Assembly (NCBI RefSeq): GCF_902726545.1
Contig: NZ_CACVAD010000033.1
Location: forward strand, 1 to 55,360
Direction: 5' to 3'
Source of the DNA: Yersinia artesiana
Lineage (GTDB): Bacteria; Pseudomonadota; Gammaproteobacteria; Enterobacterales; Enterobacteriaceae
DNA: 55,360 bases
The notes below the pieces were generated by a model, which was given only the letters and a program-made list of their open reading frames with translations, was not told the DNA's origin and searched no databases. The first letter of the stretch is position 1. Every line of letters starts with the position of its first letter. Positions 25,688-33,584 of this stretch are shown here, one piece after another. Position numbers and translations under genes: made by a program.

Positions 25688-25750
25688 TTACAGGCTTAAC
25701 TCGCGTAGCAGCGAAAATGCCTGTTGGGTATGTTCTTCACTGACCACAAA
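25688..25750 (-). pseudogene. Possible C-terminal remnant of a lost gene
   Basis: On the minus strand a frame reads FVVSEEHTQQAFSLLRELSL and stops at 25688. It looks like the end of a real protein, but it loses meaning exactly where the Rpn homology begins on the other strand. I do not recognise the parent gene. It may mark the junction at which foreign DNA replaced the rest. Confidence 0.3.
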
Positions 25751-26383
25751 TCTACTCGCTCAAAACGACTGCGGGGGACGGCTATGTTTATGCTCTCATT
25801 GAACATCAAAGTTCCCCTGACAAGCATATGGCTTTTCGCCTGATGCGCTACGCTATTGCCGCCATGCAGAGCCACTTGGAAGCGGGAAACGACCAGTTGC
25901 CGCTGGTCATTCCCATGTTGTTCTATCATGGCATGGTCACGCCGTATCCGTATCCCATGAGTTGGTTACAAGCGTTCAGCGTACCCACACTTGCCGGACA
26001 GCTATATGGCGGTAACTTTCCGTTGATTGATGTGACCGTTATCCCCGATAACGAAATCATGACCCATCGACGCATTGCTCTGCTGGAACTGTTGCAAAAA
26101 CATATTCGCCAGCGTGATTTGGCTGAATTATTGGATCAACTGGTCATGCTGATAGCAAGCGGTTACACTACAGAAGATCAGCTAAAAGCGGCGATAAATT
26201 ACATCATACAGGTTGGCGAAACAAAAAGGCGAAGCCAGAGGTGAAGCCAGAGGTGAAGCCAGGGGCGAGAAGAATGCCACTCTGAAAATTGCCCGAACTA
26301 TGTTAGCCAATGGTCTTGACCGTGCCACAGTAATGAAAATGACCGGTCTAAGCGATAAAGAACTGGCACAAATTTGCCATTAA
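25750..26383 (+). pseudogene. Rpn-family recombination-promoting nuclease, truncated and frameshifted
   Basis: Homology to RpnA/YhgA-like PD-(D/E)XK nucleases begins inside the protein at YSLKTTAGDGYVYALIEHQSS near 25753, so about 60 N-terminal residues and the start are missing. The frame runs through MAFRLMRYAIAAMQ and VIPMLFYHG to a stop at 26244. The true C-terminus (KNATLKIARTMLANGLDRATVMKMTGLSDKEL) continues in another frame to 26383, so an indel lies near 26220. Three 12-bp repeats of GAAGCCAGAGGT encode a GEAR linker at this point. It is not expected to be functional. Confidence 0.85.
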
Positions 26384-26553
26384 GTTGCTAGCTAAATCCC
26401 TACTTTTAACAGGCGATGTTGCCTTAAATGTCGTCTGTTTGCGCTGTTGATTACCCCTTTCCCTTTTTATTTCTTACTCTTTGTTACCTCATCCATCATT
26501 AACGCATCACTACGATAACCCTCTATTTTTACAGAAAAAATGTTTGTCCTAAA

Positions 26554-26823
26554 ATGATGCTGGTTGATTGCACAGCAGAACTTCGTTGGGCTATAGTCAC
26601 GCCGCAGCGGCAAAATCCGCTGTCGGGTTTGGAACCTCGGAAATTACCAAAGCGCACGACCGTAGACACGGCTATTATGTGCGGGCACAGTTACACCTGT
26701 AATATGCAAGAAACGGTGAACTGGGTGGGGGCATCGCAAGATGCGCTGGGTTCTTTGGTAACCGGTAGTTCCAACCTCGCTCAGTTCACCACCCATAAAG
26801 AGATTGGAACCTCAAGGTGGTGA
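26554..26823 (+). CDS. Possible satellite-phage Ash/Icd-like small ORF
   Basis: An 89-residue frame with the phrases LSGLEPRKLPK, YTCNMQETVNWVGASQDALGSLV and THKEIGTSRW, which resemble small ORFs annotated in P4-like satellite elements of enterobacteria. The underlying DNA is full of short complementary segments (CACCACC/GGTGGTG, AGTTCCAACC/GATTGGAACC), reminiscent of the P4 immunity region where an RNA rather than a protein is the product. It may therefore be non-coding. The assignment is from memory and weak. Confidence 0.35.
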   Translation: MMLVDCTAELRWAIVTPQRQNPLSGLEPRKLPKRTTVDTAIMCGHSYTCNMQETVNWVGASQDALGSLVTGSSNLAQFTTHKEIGTSRW

Positions 26824-26952
26824 TTAGTCCCCCTACCAAAGAGGTAGTCATCATGGATTCGACGACTAAGTGCCTTCCACTATCTATCTGTAATAACTTC
26901 ATTTTTTACCCACTAATATCACTACCAGCCCCTCTGCTGCCGGAGGTGCGCT

Positions 26953-27153
26953 ATGTACGATGACACCCCTGCGACGTAGAAGAACTTATTGACCACTGTC
27001 GTGCGCTGATTTACGCCATTGTCACCCTAGATCGCGCCGATGCTAAAGAGGTTCTTTCTCTTATTTTGTGTTTTGTGGCAACAAATTGAGGCATTACGCA
27101 GTACTTATCTGCGGGATAGTGAGGAGCCGCTCGAAGTGGCCTGGACCTCATAA
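26953..27153 (+). pseudogene. Small prophage-type protein gene with two frameshifts
   Basis: GGAGGTG precedes an ATG at 26953. The frame begins MYDDTPAT, shifts after a missing base near 26975 to EELIDHCRALIYAIVTLDRADAKEVLSL, and shifts again near 27070 to LWQQIEALRSTYLRDSEEPLEVAWTS before a stop at 27151. Joined, it gives a helical protein of about 65 residues like those found beside Ash-type ORFs in satellite phages. It is decayed. The rest of 26384-27230 shows no intact gene. Confidence 0.6.
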
Positions 27154-27230
27154 AACAACAATAGGTCACTACTGGAACGGATTTATTGACGGTGAACCTA
27201 TCTGTAATTTGATAAATCACAATGCTTGCC

Positions 27231-27253
27231 ATGATATCACTTTATGATATCAT
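27231..27253. promoter_or_regulatory. Probable hicAB operator
   Basis: Two copies of the palindrome TGATATCA, at 27232-27239 and 27245-27252, are spaced 13 bp centre to centre. They lie 47 bp before hicA. Such paired palindromes are the usual autoregulatory site of a HicB-type antitoxin with a ribbon-helix-helix domain. Confidence 0.7.
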
Positions 27254-27299
27254 GGCGGGGCTTTGGCGAGCAAAAAAGGCATAAATTAAGGACAATAAT

Positions 27300-27563
27300 G
27301 TGATTAAATTGAACGCTAAGCATTACAAAACGCTACGAACTATTTTTGCCACACCGACATCAACAAATTTAGAGTGGCGCAAAATTGAATCTCTATTCAT
27401 AGCGTTGGGCGCAATAGCTACAGAAGGGAGTGGTTCACGAGTTCGCTTTGAAATTAATAAGATAGTTGCTTCATTTCATCGGCCACATCCCGACAAGGAA
27501 GCGAAAGCCTACCAAGTGCGTGATGCCAAAACATTTCTTGAAGCTGTAGGAGTGGTACCATGA
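27300..27563 (+). CDS. hicA: HicA-family mRNA interferase toxin
   Basis: An 87-residue toxin with a double-stranded-RNA-binding fold. The family GSGSRVRF segment and catalytic His region SFHRPHPDKE (His60) are present, and VRDAKTFLEAVG closes the protein. HicA cleaves mRNA to slow growth until HicB neutralises it. It starts at GTG with AAGGA seven bases upstream; the overlapping ATG is followed at once by TGA. Its stop overlaps hicB by four bases. Tandem palindromes upstream suggest autoregulation. The module looks intact although it stands among decayed mobile DNA. Confidence 0.9.
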   Translation: MIKLNAKHYKTLRTIFATPTSTNLEWRKIESLFIALGAIATEGSGSRVRFEINKIVASFHRPHPDKEAKAYQVRDAKTFLEAVGVVP

Positions 27564-27892
27564 ATACAATGACATACAAAAATTATGCCGCAAAAATTGA
27601 ATACAGCGATGAAGATCAATGTTTGATTGGTCATATTGCTGGTATTCGCGACGTTATCGGTTTTCATGCAGATAATGTAGCTGATTTACGTATCGCCTTT
27701 GAAGAAGCTGTAGATGACTATCTGAGCTATTGCGCTGAGCAAGGCCGTGAACCGCAGCGCCCAGCCAGTGGCAAAATTAGCTTACGCATACCGCCAGAAA
27801 TTCATTCAGCAATCAATATTGCTGCGGAAGTTTCAGGGAAAAGTACCAATCAGTGGATCAGTGAGACACTTGCGAAAGCAGCACACTGTTAA
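27560..27892 (+). CDS. hicB: HicB-family antitoxin
   Basis: A 110-residue antitoxin. The N-terminal RNase-H-like HicB domain (YAAKIEYSDEDQCLIGHIAGI, ADLRIAFEEAVDDYLSYC) is followed by a C-terminal ribbon-helix-helix region (GKISLRIPPEIHSAINIAAEVSGKSTNQWISETL) that should bind the upstream operator. It neutralises HicA by complex formation. The ATG lies in the ATGA overlap with hicA. Confidence 0.92.
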   Translation: MNTMTYKNYAAKIEYSDEDQCLIGHIAGIRDVIGFHADNVADLRIAFEEAVDDYLSYCAEQGREPQRPASGKISLRIPPEIHSAINIAAEVSGKSTNQWISETLAKAAHC

Positions 27893-28040
27893 TTACCGTT
27901 CCTTATTGTCATTAATGCTTATAGCAACAATGAGGAAGATATTCATCCCGCTAAACGTTTATCAGCGATCTGCTGGCTAGGGCAGAAGAGAGGGTAAAAA
28001 TTGAATGAGCTGATGCCGAAATCGGAACATATTTTCTCGA

Positions 28041-28068
28041 TTGTATTTTTTGGCGGGTTCGTTATAAT
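28041..28068 (+). promoter_or_regulatory. Promoter of the MarR-type gene
   Basis: TTGTAT (28041-28046) and a consensus TATAAT (28063-28068) are 16 bp apart. The operator palindrome begins at the -10 box, so regulator binding there should block RNA polymerase. Confidence 0.7.
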
Positions 28069-28082
28069 TTAGCCGGCTAAAT
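28067..28082. promoter_or_regulatory. Operator palindrome, copy 1 (marR-type gene)
   Basis: ATTTAGCCGGCTAAAT is a perfect 16-bp palindrome covering the expected transcription start. It is itself flanked by an 8-bp inverted pair, CGGGTTCG / CGAACCCG. A near copy stands before the hlyD-like gene at 28812. MarR dimers bind sites of this size. Confidence 0.75.
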
Positions 28083-28099
28083 AAAATGATGCGAACCCG

Positions 28100-28603
28100 A
28101 TGAATTATAATGCAAGAGTCCTGCCGACCCGTGAAGCTATGGCCCGCGTGCAGCAGCAAGAGAACCTCGGAACCGATGTTTCTGGTGTAGATTTAGTCCT
28201 CAATCTGATCACCACAGCCGATTTAATACGTTCAAATATTTATGATCGGCTGGCGCAAGACTATGACATTTCTGAAGGTAAATTCATTTTATTGATGTCA
28301 CTTTATGGTGAAGGTGAGACTGCCGCCAGTGAACTGGCGTCGCGGATTGGGGTTGCTCCCGCCACCGTTTCGGTGATGGTCAAGCGGATGCTGTCAGCCG
28401 CCGAACCTTTAATCACCATGACGCGAACCCATGCCGATGGTCGCTCCCGCTTGATCGCCTTAAGCCCCGCTGGCCGCCGAGTAATTAAACAGGCGTTACC
28501 CGGTCACTTAAATGCTATTAACTCTTTTGCCGACGTTCTGAATGACCAGGAGCGCGAGTCTCTGATTCTTATGCTGCAAAAATTGTTACGTAAAAAACCA
28601 TAA
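28100..28603 (+). CDS. MarR-family transcriptional regulator
   Basis: A 167-residue winged-helix regulator: SEGKFILLMSLYGEGETAASELASRIGVAPATVSVMVKRML, then a wing with THADGRSRLIALSPAGRRVIKQALP. MarR proteins usually repress efflux or stress genes and release DNA on binding a small aromatic compound. Its likely targets are its own promoter and the HlyD/ABC pair downstream, since both carry the same palindrome. No clear Shine-Dalgarno sequence precedes the ATG. Residues 1-30 are longer than in many relatives. Confidence 0.88.
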   Translation: MNYNARVLPTREAMARVQQQENLGTDVSGVDLVLNLITTADLIRSNIYDRLAQDYDISEGKFILLMSLYGEGETAASELASRIGVAPATVSVMVKRMLSAAEPLITMTRTHADGRSRLIALSPAGRRVIKQALPGHLNAINSFADVLNDQERESLILMLQKLLRKKP

Positions 28604-28628
28604 CTATCCGGGCTTAAGATGTAAGCCT

Positions 28629-28767
28629 TCAGACTGATGACAAAGTTAACTGAAGGGGAATAGTGCCGTTGGGGTCTCTCTTTGTTTCAAATACAAGGGC
28701 GTAAGCCACCGGAGTGCCCCGAGGTGCGGTAAACCCTTCATTCACCGTGCTATCAACAGCTTTGTCA
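28629..28767. repeat. Miniature repeat element, copy B
   Basis: About 139 bp, closely related to 20691-20820, with TGACAAAG at the left and CTTTGTCA at the right. Compared with copy A, the segment after TTGGGGTC is longer and different (TCTCTTTGTTTCAAATACAAG). It has no convincing gene. It lies between the MarR gene and the operator of the hlyD-like gene. Confidence 0.7.
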
Positions 28768-28811
28768 TTGACCTTTAGGTTTATAGGCATAAACCTTTTT
28801 TTTAACCACAT

Positions 28812-28827
28812 ACTTAGTCGGCTAAAT
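28812..28827. promoter_or_regulatory. Operator palindrome, copy 2 (hlyD-like gene)
   Basis: ACTTAGTCGGCTAAAT matches 14 of 16 positions of the palindrome at 28067. It lies four bases before the proposed TTG start of the hlyD-like gene, so binding would block the 5' end of that transcript. Confidence 0.65.
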
Positions 28828-28830
28828 AAA

Positions 28831-29979
28831 TTGAATTCACCACAAAATAACGCATTCAAACCTATGGTAAAAACAGCAGTGATCTTTTTGGGACTACTGC
28901 TTGTGGGATCCAGTCTCATCTATTTCGGCTCAAGAAATGATGCCGTCTCGGTGGCGAAAAGTATCAAATCAGGGGTATTAACGGCTGATGAAATCAATAT
29001 TGCATTTGAAAATGTAGGCGGAAAACTCATCAGCCGTCAGGTTCAGGAATCTCAGCAGGTGAAAAAGGGGGACGTCCTGATGGTGCTGGATGGAGTCGAT
29101 ACCGACATTGCCATTGAGCGTCTTAAGGCAGTTATTCGTTCTCAGGAAGCATTGATTCGTCAGGAGGAGTCGGCTATTCGTATCGCCAGCAATGAAACCA
29201 CATTAACCGAGGTTTCATCCTGGCGTAAAATTGAAGAAATTCAGGCGACATTGAGCGCGGCCCGTGCCAGTGAAAATCTGGCGCGCACGGATTTTAATCG
29301 CATTGCCAAGTTGCATACTAGCGGCAGTGTTTCGCAATCGATGCTGGATAATGCTAACAGCAGTTTAACCACAACCCATGCTGCAGTGATACAAGCCGAG
29401 CGCCAATTGGCTTCAGCGATGATTGGCACGACACCAGCACAAATGAAAAATCTGTCAGAAAAAGAGAGTGCGCAGGGCATGACGCTACAGTCAATTGCCA
29501 ACTCACGCGAATCTATCAAAAACCGCCAAAACATTCTCGATCAGTTGCTGGCTCAATTAGATCAATCTCATGCAGAACTCAGGCAACTTGAAGTCAATCG
29601 TCAACGGCTGACACTGACGGCACCTGAGAGAGGTAAAGTTTTAAAACTCCTTTATCAATCCGGTGAAATGATCCCGGCAGGCGCACCGGCGGTGTTGTTA
29701 GAAACCGATCGCAAATACGTGGATATCTACGTTAATGAAAATATGGTTACCGCCTATCAGCCCGGAACCACCGTCACCGCACAGGTTCCGGCGCTTGATA
29801 GTCAGGTTAGTGGCGTGGTGCGATTTGCCAGCGCAGCACCCTCGTTCGCTGATCTGCGCATGACGCGGGAACGGGGCCAGGCGGATTTAACCTCTTATCA
29901 AGTACGTATCTATACCGAAGATAAACCACAGTTACTGAGCGGGATGACACTTGAGGTAGATGATGCAGAACATCGTTAA
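28831..29979 (+). CDS. HlyD-family membrane fusion protein
   Basis: A periplasmic adaptor of 382 residues if TTG 28831 is used, or 371 from ATG 28864. One N-terminal transmembrane helix (TAVIFLGLLLVGSSLIYF) precedes a lipoyl half-motif (ENVGGKLISRQVQESQQVKKGDVLMVL), a long coiled-coil hairpin (about residues 90-240), the second lipoyl half (LTAPERGKVLKLLYQSGEM) and a beta-barrel. Such proteins link an inner-membrane transporter to an outer-membrane channel. Neither start has a good ribosome binding site. It overlaps the ABC-2 permease gene by 20 bases. No outer-membrane factor or ATPase gene is adjacent. Confidence 0.85.
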   Translation: MNSPQNNAFKPMVKTAVIFLGLLLVGSSLIYFGSRNDAVSVAKSIKSGVLTADEINIAFENVGGKLISRQVQESQQVKKGDVLMVLDGVDTDIAIERLKAVIRSQEALIRQEESAIRIASNETTLTEVSSWRKIEEIQATLSAARASENLARTDFNRIAKLHTSGSVSQSMLDNANSSLTTTHAAVIQAERQLASAMIGTTPAQMKNLSEKESAQGMTLQSIANSRESIKNRQNILDQLLAQLDQSHAELRQLEVNRQRLTLTAPERGKVLKLLYQSGEMIPAGAPAVLLETDRKYVDIYVNENMVTAYQPGTTVTAQVPALDSQVSGVVRFASAAPSFADLRMTRERGQADLTSYQVRIYTEDKPQLLSGMTLEVDDAEHR

Positions 29980-31123
29980 GTCTATGCTGGATGAAGTCGG
30001 TGCCATGATGTCCGGTCATGTTATCCCTTACCACAAAGTCGCTATTGTGGTTGCGGCGGTTATTGCATTACTTTTCTCACTGGTGTTTTCTCACTCGACC
30101 GTATTTGAAGGCAAGATTGCGGTGATTGATCTGGATGCTTCTAATTATTCGACGGCGCTCATTCAAAAGATAAATACATCGCCCTATATTGAAGTCACAC
30201 AAGTATTACGCTCTCCGATGAATCCGGAAATATTGACTGCACATGATCGGAATATTGGGGTGCTCTATATTCCCAAAGGACTGGAAAAAAGTCTGAAAAC
30301 CGGTGACAGAACAGTACGCCTAGGCTACTTTGCCGATCATAGCAACTCGGCACAAAATGCGGAGGTACTGCAAAATCTGAATGAATATATTCCAGAACTG
30401 GGTGCGGAAATTGGCGCAGAGCACATCGCCGCGTTAGGATTGGGGCGCGCGGGAACAGAGGCGGTGTTAAGCCCGATGCAGCTTAAAAACCGCCATCTGT
30501 TTAACCCGACTAATACCGCCACTAACTCAACCAGTATCGCTTTTGTCTATTTTTTCTCGTCACTGTTTTATGGGCTGGCGACACTGATGGTGGTTGGTCG
30601 ATTGAAAGTGACCGGAGCCTGGGATCAAGCGGTGTTTAACCGGGGGCCGTTAGCGCTGATGTGCCGCATGGTGCCTTATGCCTTCTTTTATACCACCGGC
30701 ATTACTGTGGTGAGTGCGCTGCTGGTGACTTTTGGTCAACTCAGATTTGAGGGTAATTATTTTGCCTATCTGCCCACCATATTTATGACCGGATTAGCCT
30801 TTGGTTGGCTGGCATTGATTCTATCGTGGTCAACGCAAAATCCGGGAGAAGGGGCCAGTTTGATGACATTTCTGGTGCCGCCGGGTTTTATTCTCGGCGG
30901 AGCGACGATGGCGGTGGGTTTTTTGCCGCTCTGGGCTTACTACATCAGCTATGCTTTCCCGCTGGTGTGGCAATATCGATTTTATCGTGACTTTGCCATG
31001 CGCGGGCAAACGCTGGCGCAGATGCTGCCAACCTATGGTGCCTATCTGATCTTTTTGACCGCGATTGCGTCAGTGGTGACACTGCTCTATTACCGCACCA
31101 AAAAACAGATCGCAGTTGGATAA
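29960..31123 (+). CDS. ABC-2-type transport permease
   Basis: A 387-residue inner-membrane protein with the YhhJ/YbhR layout. One N-terminal helix (VAIVVAAVIALLFSLVFSH) comes first, then a large periplasmic domain of about 170 residues, then five helices in the C-terminal half (IAFVYFFSSLFYGLATLMV onward). It probably exports a drug, lipid or similar hydrophobic compound with the HlyD partner. GAGG lies before the ATG inside the hlyD gene. The partner ATPase is missing here, so it must be supplied in trans or the system works differently. Confidence 0.8.
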   Translation: MMQNIVKSMLDEVGAMMSGHVIPYHKVAIVVAAVIALLFSLVFSHSTVFEGKIAVIDLDASNYSTALIQKINTSPYIEVTQVLRSPMNPEILTAHDRNIGVLYIPKGLEKSLKTGDRTVRLGYFADHSNSAQNAEVLQNLNEYIPELGAEIGAEHIAALGLGRAGTEAVLSPMQLKNRHLFNPTNTATNSTSIAFVYFFSSLFYGLATLMVVGRLKVTGAWDQAVFNRGPLALMCRMVPYAFFYTTGITVVSALLVTFGQLRFEGNYFAYLPTIFMTGLAFGWLALILSWSTQNPGEGASLMTFLVPPGFILGGATMAVGFLPLWAYYISYAFPLVWQYRFYRDFAMRGQTLAQMLPTYGAYLIFLTAIASVVTLLYYRTKKQIAVG

Positions 31124-31128
31124 ATAAG

Positions 31129-31163
31129 CGCCCTCAATACTTGGGAGATCAGGCTTGAGGGCG
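31129..31163. terminator. Hairpin between convergent genes
   Basis: CGCCCTCAA pairs perfectly with TTGAGGGCG across 17 nt, between the stops of the permease and the yghU-like gene. It lacks a long U-tract, so it may be a weak bidirectional terminator. Confidence 0.6.
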
Positions 31164-31170
31164 ATGTATA

Positions 31171-32022
31171 TTACTTTATCAGTCGGTCAAAATCTGAAGC
31201 ATCATGGCGTTCAGCTAACTGCTCTTCTGGCGCTCCCCAGGTTTTATTGACGATACGGCCGCGCTGAACAGCAGGGCGCTGACCAATGGTTTCGGTCCAA
31301 CGTATCAGGTGAGTATAGGATTTCACATCCAGGAATTCACCCGCTTCATATTGCAAGCCCAGCACCAGATTGCCGTACCACGGCCAGATAGCAATATCCG
31401 CAATGGAATACTCATCACCGGCGATATATTCATGGGTTGCGAGCTGTGTATTGAGCAAATCGAGCTGGCGTTTGGCTTCCATGGTGAATCTGTCGATGGC
31501 GTATTCAATTTTCACTGGCGCATAGTGATAAAAATGGCCGAAACCGCCGCCCAAATAAGGGGCCGCACCTTGCAGCCAGAATAGCCAATTGAGCGCTTCG
31601 GTTCTGGCAGCAGGGGATTTTGGCAAGAAATGACCGAATTTATCCGCCAAATACAGCAGAATAGCACCAGACTCAAAAACCCTGATTGGCGGGGTGGTTG
31701 AATAGTCCATCAAGGCCGGAATTTTTGAATTTGGATTGACGGCAACAAAACCACTTGAGAACTGATCACCTTCACCGATACGAATCAGATGGGCATCATA
31801 TTCCGCACCTTTCTCACCTAAAGCCAACAACTCTTCCAACAAAATGGTGACCTTCTGACCATTCGGCGTGCCCATGGAATACAACTGCAATGGGTGTTTG
31901 CCCACCGGCAGGTCAGCTTCATATCGGGCACCGGCAGTCGGGCGATTGATTTTCGACCATACACCACCGCTGGCATTGTTTTCTGTCCAGACTTTGGGTG
32001 GTTGATATTCGTTATCTTTCAT
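31171..32022 (-). CDS. yghU: YghU-like glutathione S-transferase
   Basis: A 283-residue cytosolic protein of the nu-class GST group. The thioredoxin-like N-terminal domain includes YSMGTPNGQKVTILLEELLALG, and NPNSKIPAL with FESGAILLYLADKFG forms the glutathione site. The helical C-terminal domain follows. E. coli YghU shows disulfide-bond reductase activity with glutathione. Length and the N-terminal WTENNASGGVWSKINRPTAG match that protein. It diverges from the phytase-like gene. Confidence 0.88.
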   Translation of the reverse strand: MKDNEYQPPKVWTENNASGGVWSKINRPTAGARYEADLPVGKHPLQLYSMGTPNGQKVTILLEELLALGEKGAEYDAHLIRIGEGDQFSSGFVAVNPNSKIPALMDYSTTPPIRVFESGAILLYLADKFGHFLPKSPAARTEALNWLFWLQGAAPYLGGGFGHFYHYAPVKIEYAIDRFTMEAKRQLDLLNTQLATHEYIAGDEYSIADIAIWPWYGNLVLGLQYEAGEFLDVKSYTHLIRWTETIGQRPAVQRGRIVNKTWGAPEEQLAERHDASDFDRLIK

Positions 32023-32183
32023 CGTGAATGACCTTATTTGAGAATGAAGACGAACTTAATAATACTCATAATGATTATGCCTCAATCATAAAGAATAACA
32101 GGGATAATATTTCTGTCATTCCGGCTCCCTATAGTGAAGTTGCTTTTTACCTTTGGGCAATAAAAATAATTAGGGAACTTAAC

Positions 32184-33530
32184 ATGCAGATGAAAAAATT
32201 CAGATTGGCATTGCTGGCCAGTAGCATCGCGTTCAGTACCTCGTTGTGGGCACAGGCCGTTGAAGTGCCAGCAACACTGGCCGGGCATGCGGTTTTGCCA
32301 GTGAAATCAACGGTTGCAGCGCCTGCTGATGCGCCGACTGATTTACAACAAAGTGGCAAATACACCAGTAGTCAACGCGTAAGTACATTGGGCGCAGTCG
32401 CCGGTAAATCTGCCGATCGCCCAACAGGAATCGGTTTGCCAATCACCGGCCAGCCACTGCAAGGCCATTCTGGAATAAAACACATGCCCGATGGCACCTA
32501 TTGGGTGCTGACCGACAATGGATTTGGTAGCAAAGCTAACTCACCGGACGCCATGCTGTATCTCAATCACTATGATATTGATTTCAAAAATGGCAGTGTC
32601 ACGCCACTGCAAACCCTGTTCTTGCACGATCCTGATAAAAAAGTACCTTTCCATATCACCAATGAAAGTACTGATAAACGCTATCTGACCGGTAGTGATT
32701 TTGACCCCGAAAGCTTCCAGTTTGCCGATGATGCACTATGGATTGGTGATGAATTCGGTCCTTATCTGATTAAGGCCGATTTGAACGGAAAAGTGTTAGC
32801 GGTATTTGAAACTCAGGTTGATGGTAAAGTAGTAAAATCACCTGATAATCCAACAGTTACGTTGCCAGGCGCTCCGGATGGTAAACAGAATTTTCAAGTG
32901 GCGCGCTCAAAAGGATTTGAAGGGATGGCGGTGTCAGCGGATGGCAGCAAGCTGTATCCCATGTTAGAAGGTGCGCTGTGGAATGGTGAAAAATTTGAAG
33001 ATATTGATGGCAAACGCTACCTGCGCGTGTTGGAGTTTGATGTTAAAAATCAGGCGTGGACAGGGCGCAGTTGGCAATATGTGCTGGAAGATAACCAAAA
33101 TGCCATTGGTGATTTCAATATGATTGATGCGAAGCATGGATTAGTGATTGAACGCGACAACGGTGAAGGGACAGCGGATAAAGCCTGTGCAGCAGGGGCT
33201 GCGACCGATAAGTGTTTTAGCCAGATAGCCAAGTTCAAGCGTGTCTACAAAATCGCCTTTTCTGATGAAAACGTCGGCAAACCAGTAGAAAAAGTTTCAT
33301 ATATTGATCTGCTCAATATTAAAGATCCACAGAACCTGGCACGTAAACCGCTAAATAATGGTGTGCTGACATTCCCATTCTTTACCATTGAAAACGTTGA
33401 TGTGGTAGATGCGAACCATATCATTGTTGGTAACGATAATAATTTCCCATTCTCCTCCAGCCGTCAGCCTAATGAGGCGGATGATAATGAGTTTATCCTG
33501 TTGGATGTAAAAGAGTTATTGAGCCAGTAG
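32184..33530 (+). CDS. Exported phytase-like esterase domain protein
   Basis: A 448-residue protein with a Sec signal peptide (MKKFRLALLASSIAFSTSLWAQA), placing it in the periplasm. The mature part resembles the esterase-like activity of phytase family: GIKHMPDGTYWVLTDNGFGSKANS, FDPESFQFADDALWIGDEFGPYL, RSKGFEGMAVSADGSKLYPMLEGAL and a closing VGNDNNFPFSSSR. The acidic blades suggest a calcium-binding beta-propeller. The start at 32184 is chosen for AGGGA upstream and because it exposes the signal peptide; the longer frame adds 52 unrelated residues. The real substrate is unknown. Confidence 0.85.
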   Translation: MQMKKFRLALLASSIAFSTSLWAQAVEVPATLAGHAVLPVKSTVAAPADAPTDLQQSGKYTSSQRVSTLGAVAGKSADRPTGIGLPITGQPLQGHSGIKHMPDGTYWVLTDNGFGSKANSPDAMLYLNHYDIDFKNGSVTPLQTLFLHDPDKKVPFHITNESTDKRYLTGSDFDPESFQFADDALWIGDEFGPYLIKADLNGKVLAVFETQVDGKVVKSPDNPTVTLPGAPDGKQNFQVARSKGFEGMAVSADGSKLYPMLEGALWNGEKFEDIDGKRYLRVLEFDVKNQAWTGRSWQYVLEDNQNAIGDFNMIDAKHGLVIERDNGEGTADKACAAGAATDKCFSQIAKFKRVYKIAFSDENVGKPVEKVSYIDLLNIKDPQNLARKPLNNGVLTFPFFTIENVDVVDANHIIVGNDNNFPFSSSRQPNEADDNEFILLDVKELLSQ

Positions 33531-33551
33531 CTGACTCAATTCTTCCTGACA

Positions 33552-33574
33552 AGCCCGTATAGAGCGGGCTTTTA
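33552..33574 (+). terminator. Intrinsic terminator after phytase-like gene
   Basis: AAGCCCG pairs with CGGGCTT around a 7-nt loop and is followed by TTAC. The convergent coiled-coil gene ends just beyond it. Confidence 0.75.
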
Positions 33575-33584
33575 CTCTTGAGTA

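Noticed and set aside
25687-27300. A CRISPR array or intact prophage in the accessory region
   Set aside because: No regularly spaced repeats, integrase or structural genes are present; only short decayed frames are seen.
28629-28919. A 96-codon minus-strand frame across repeat copy B
   Set aside because: It is made mostly of repeat sequence and the antisense of the hlyD-like gene start.
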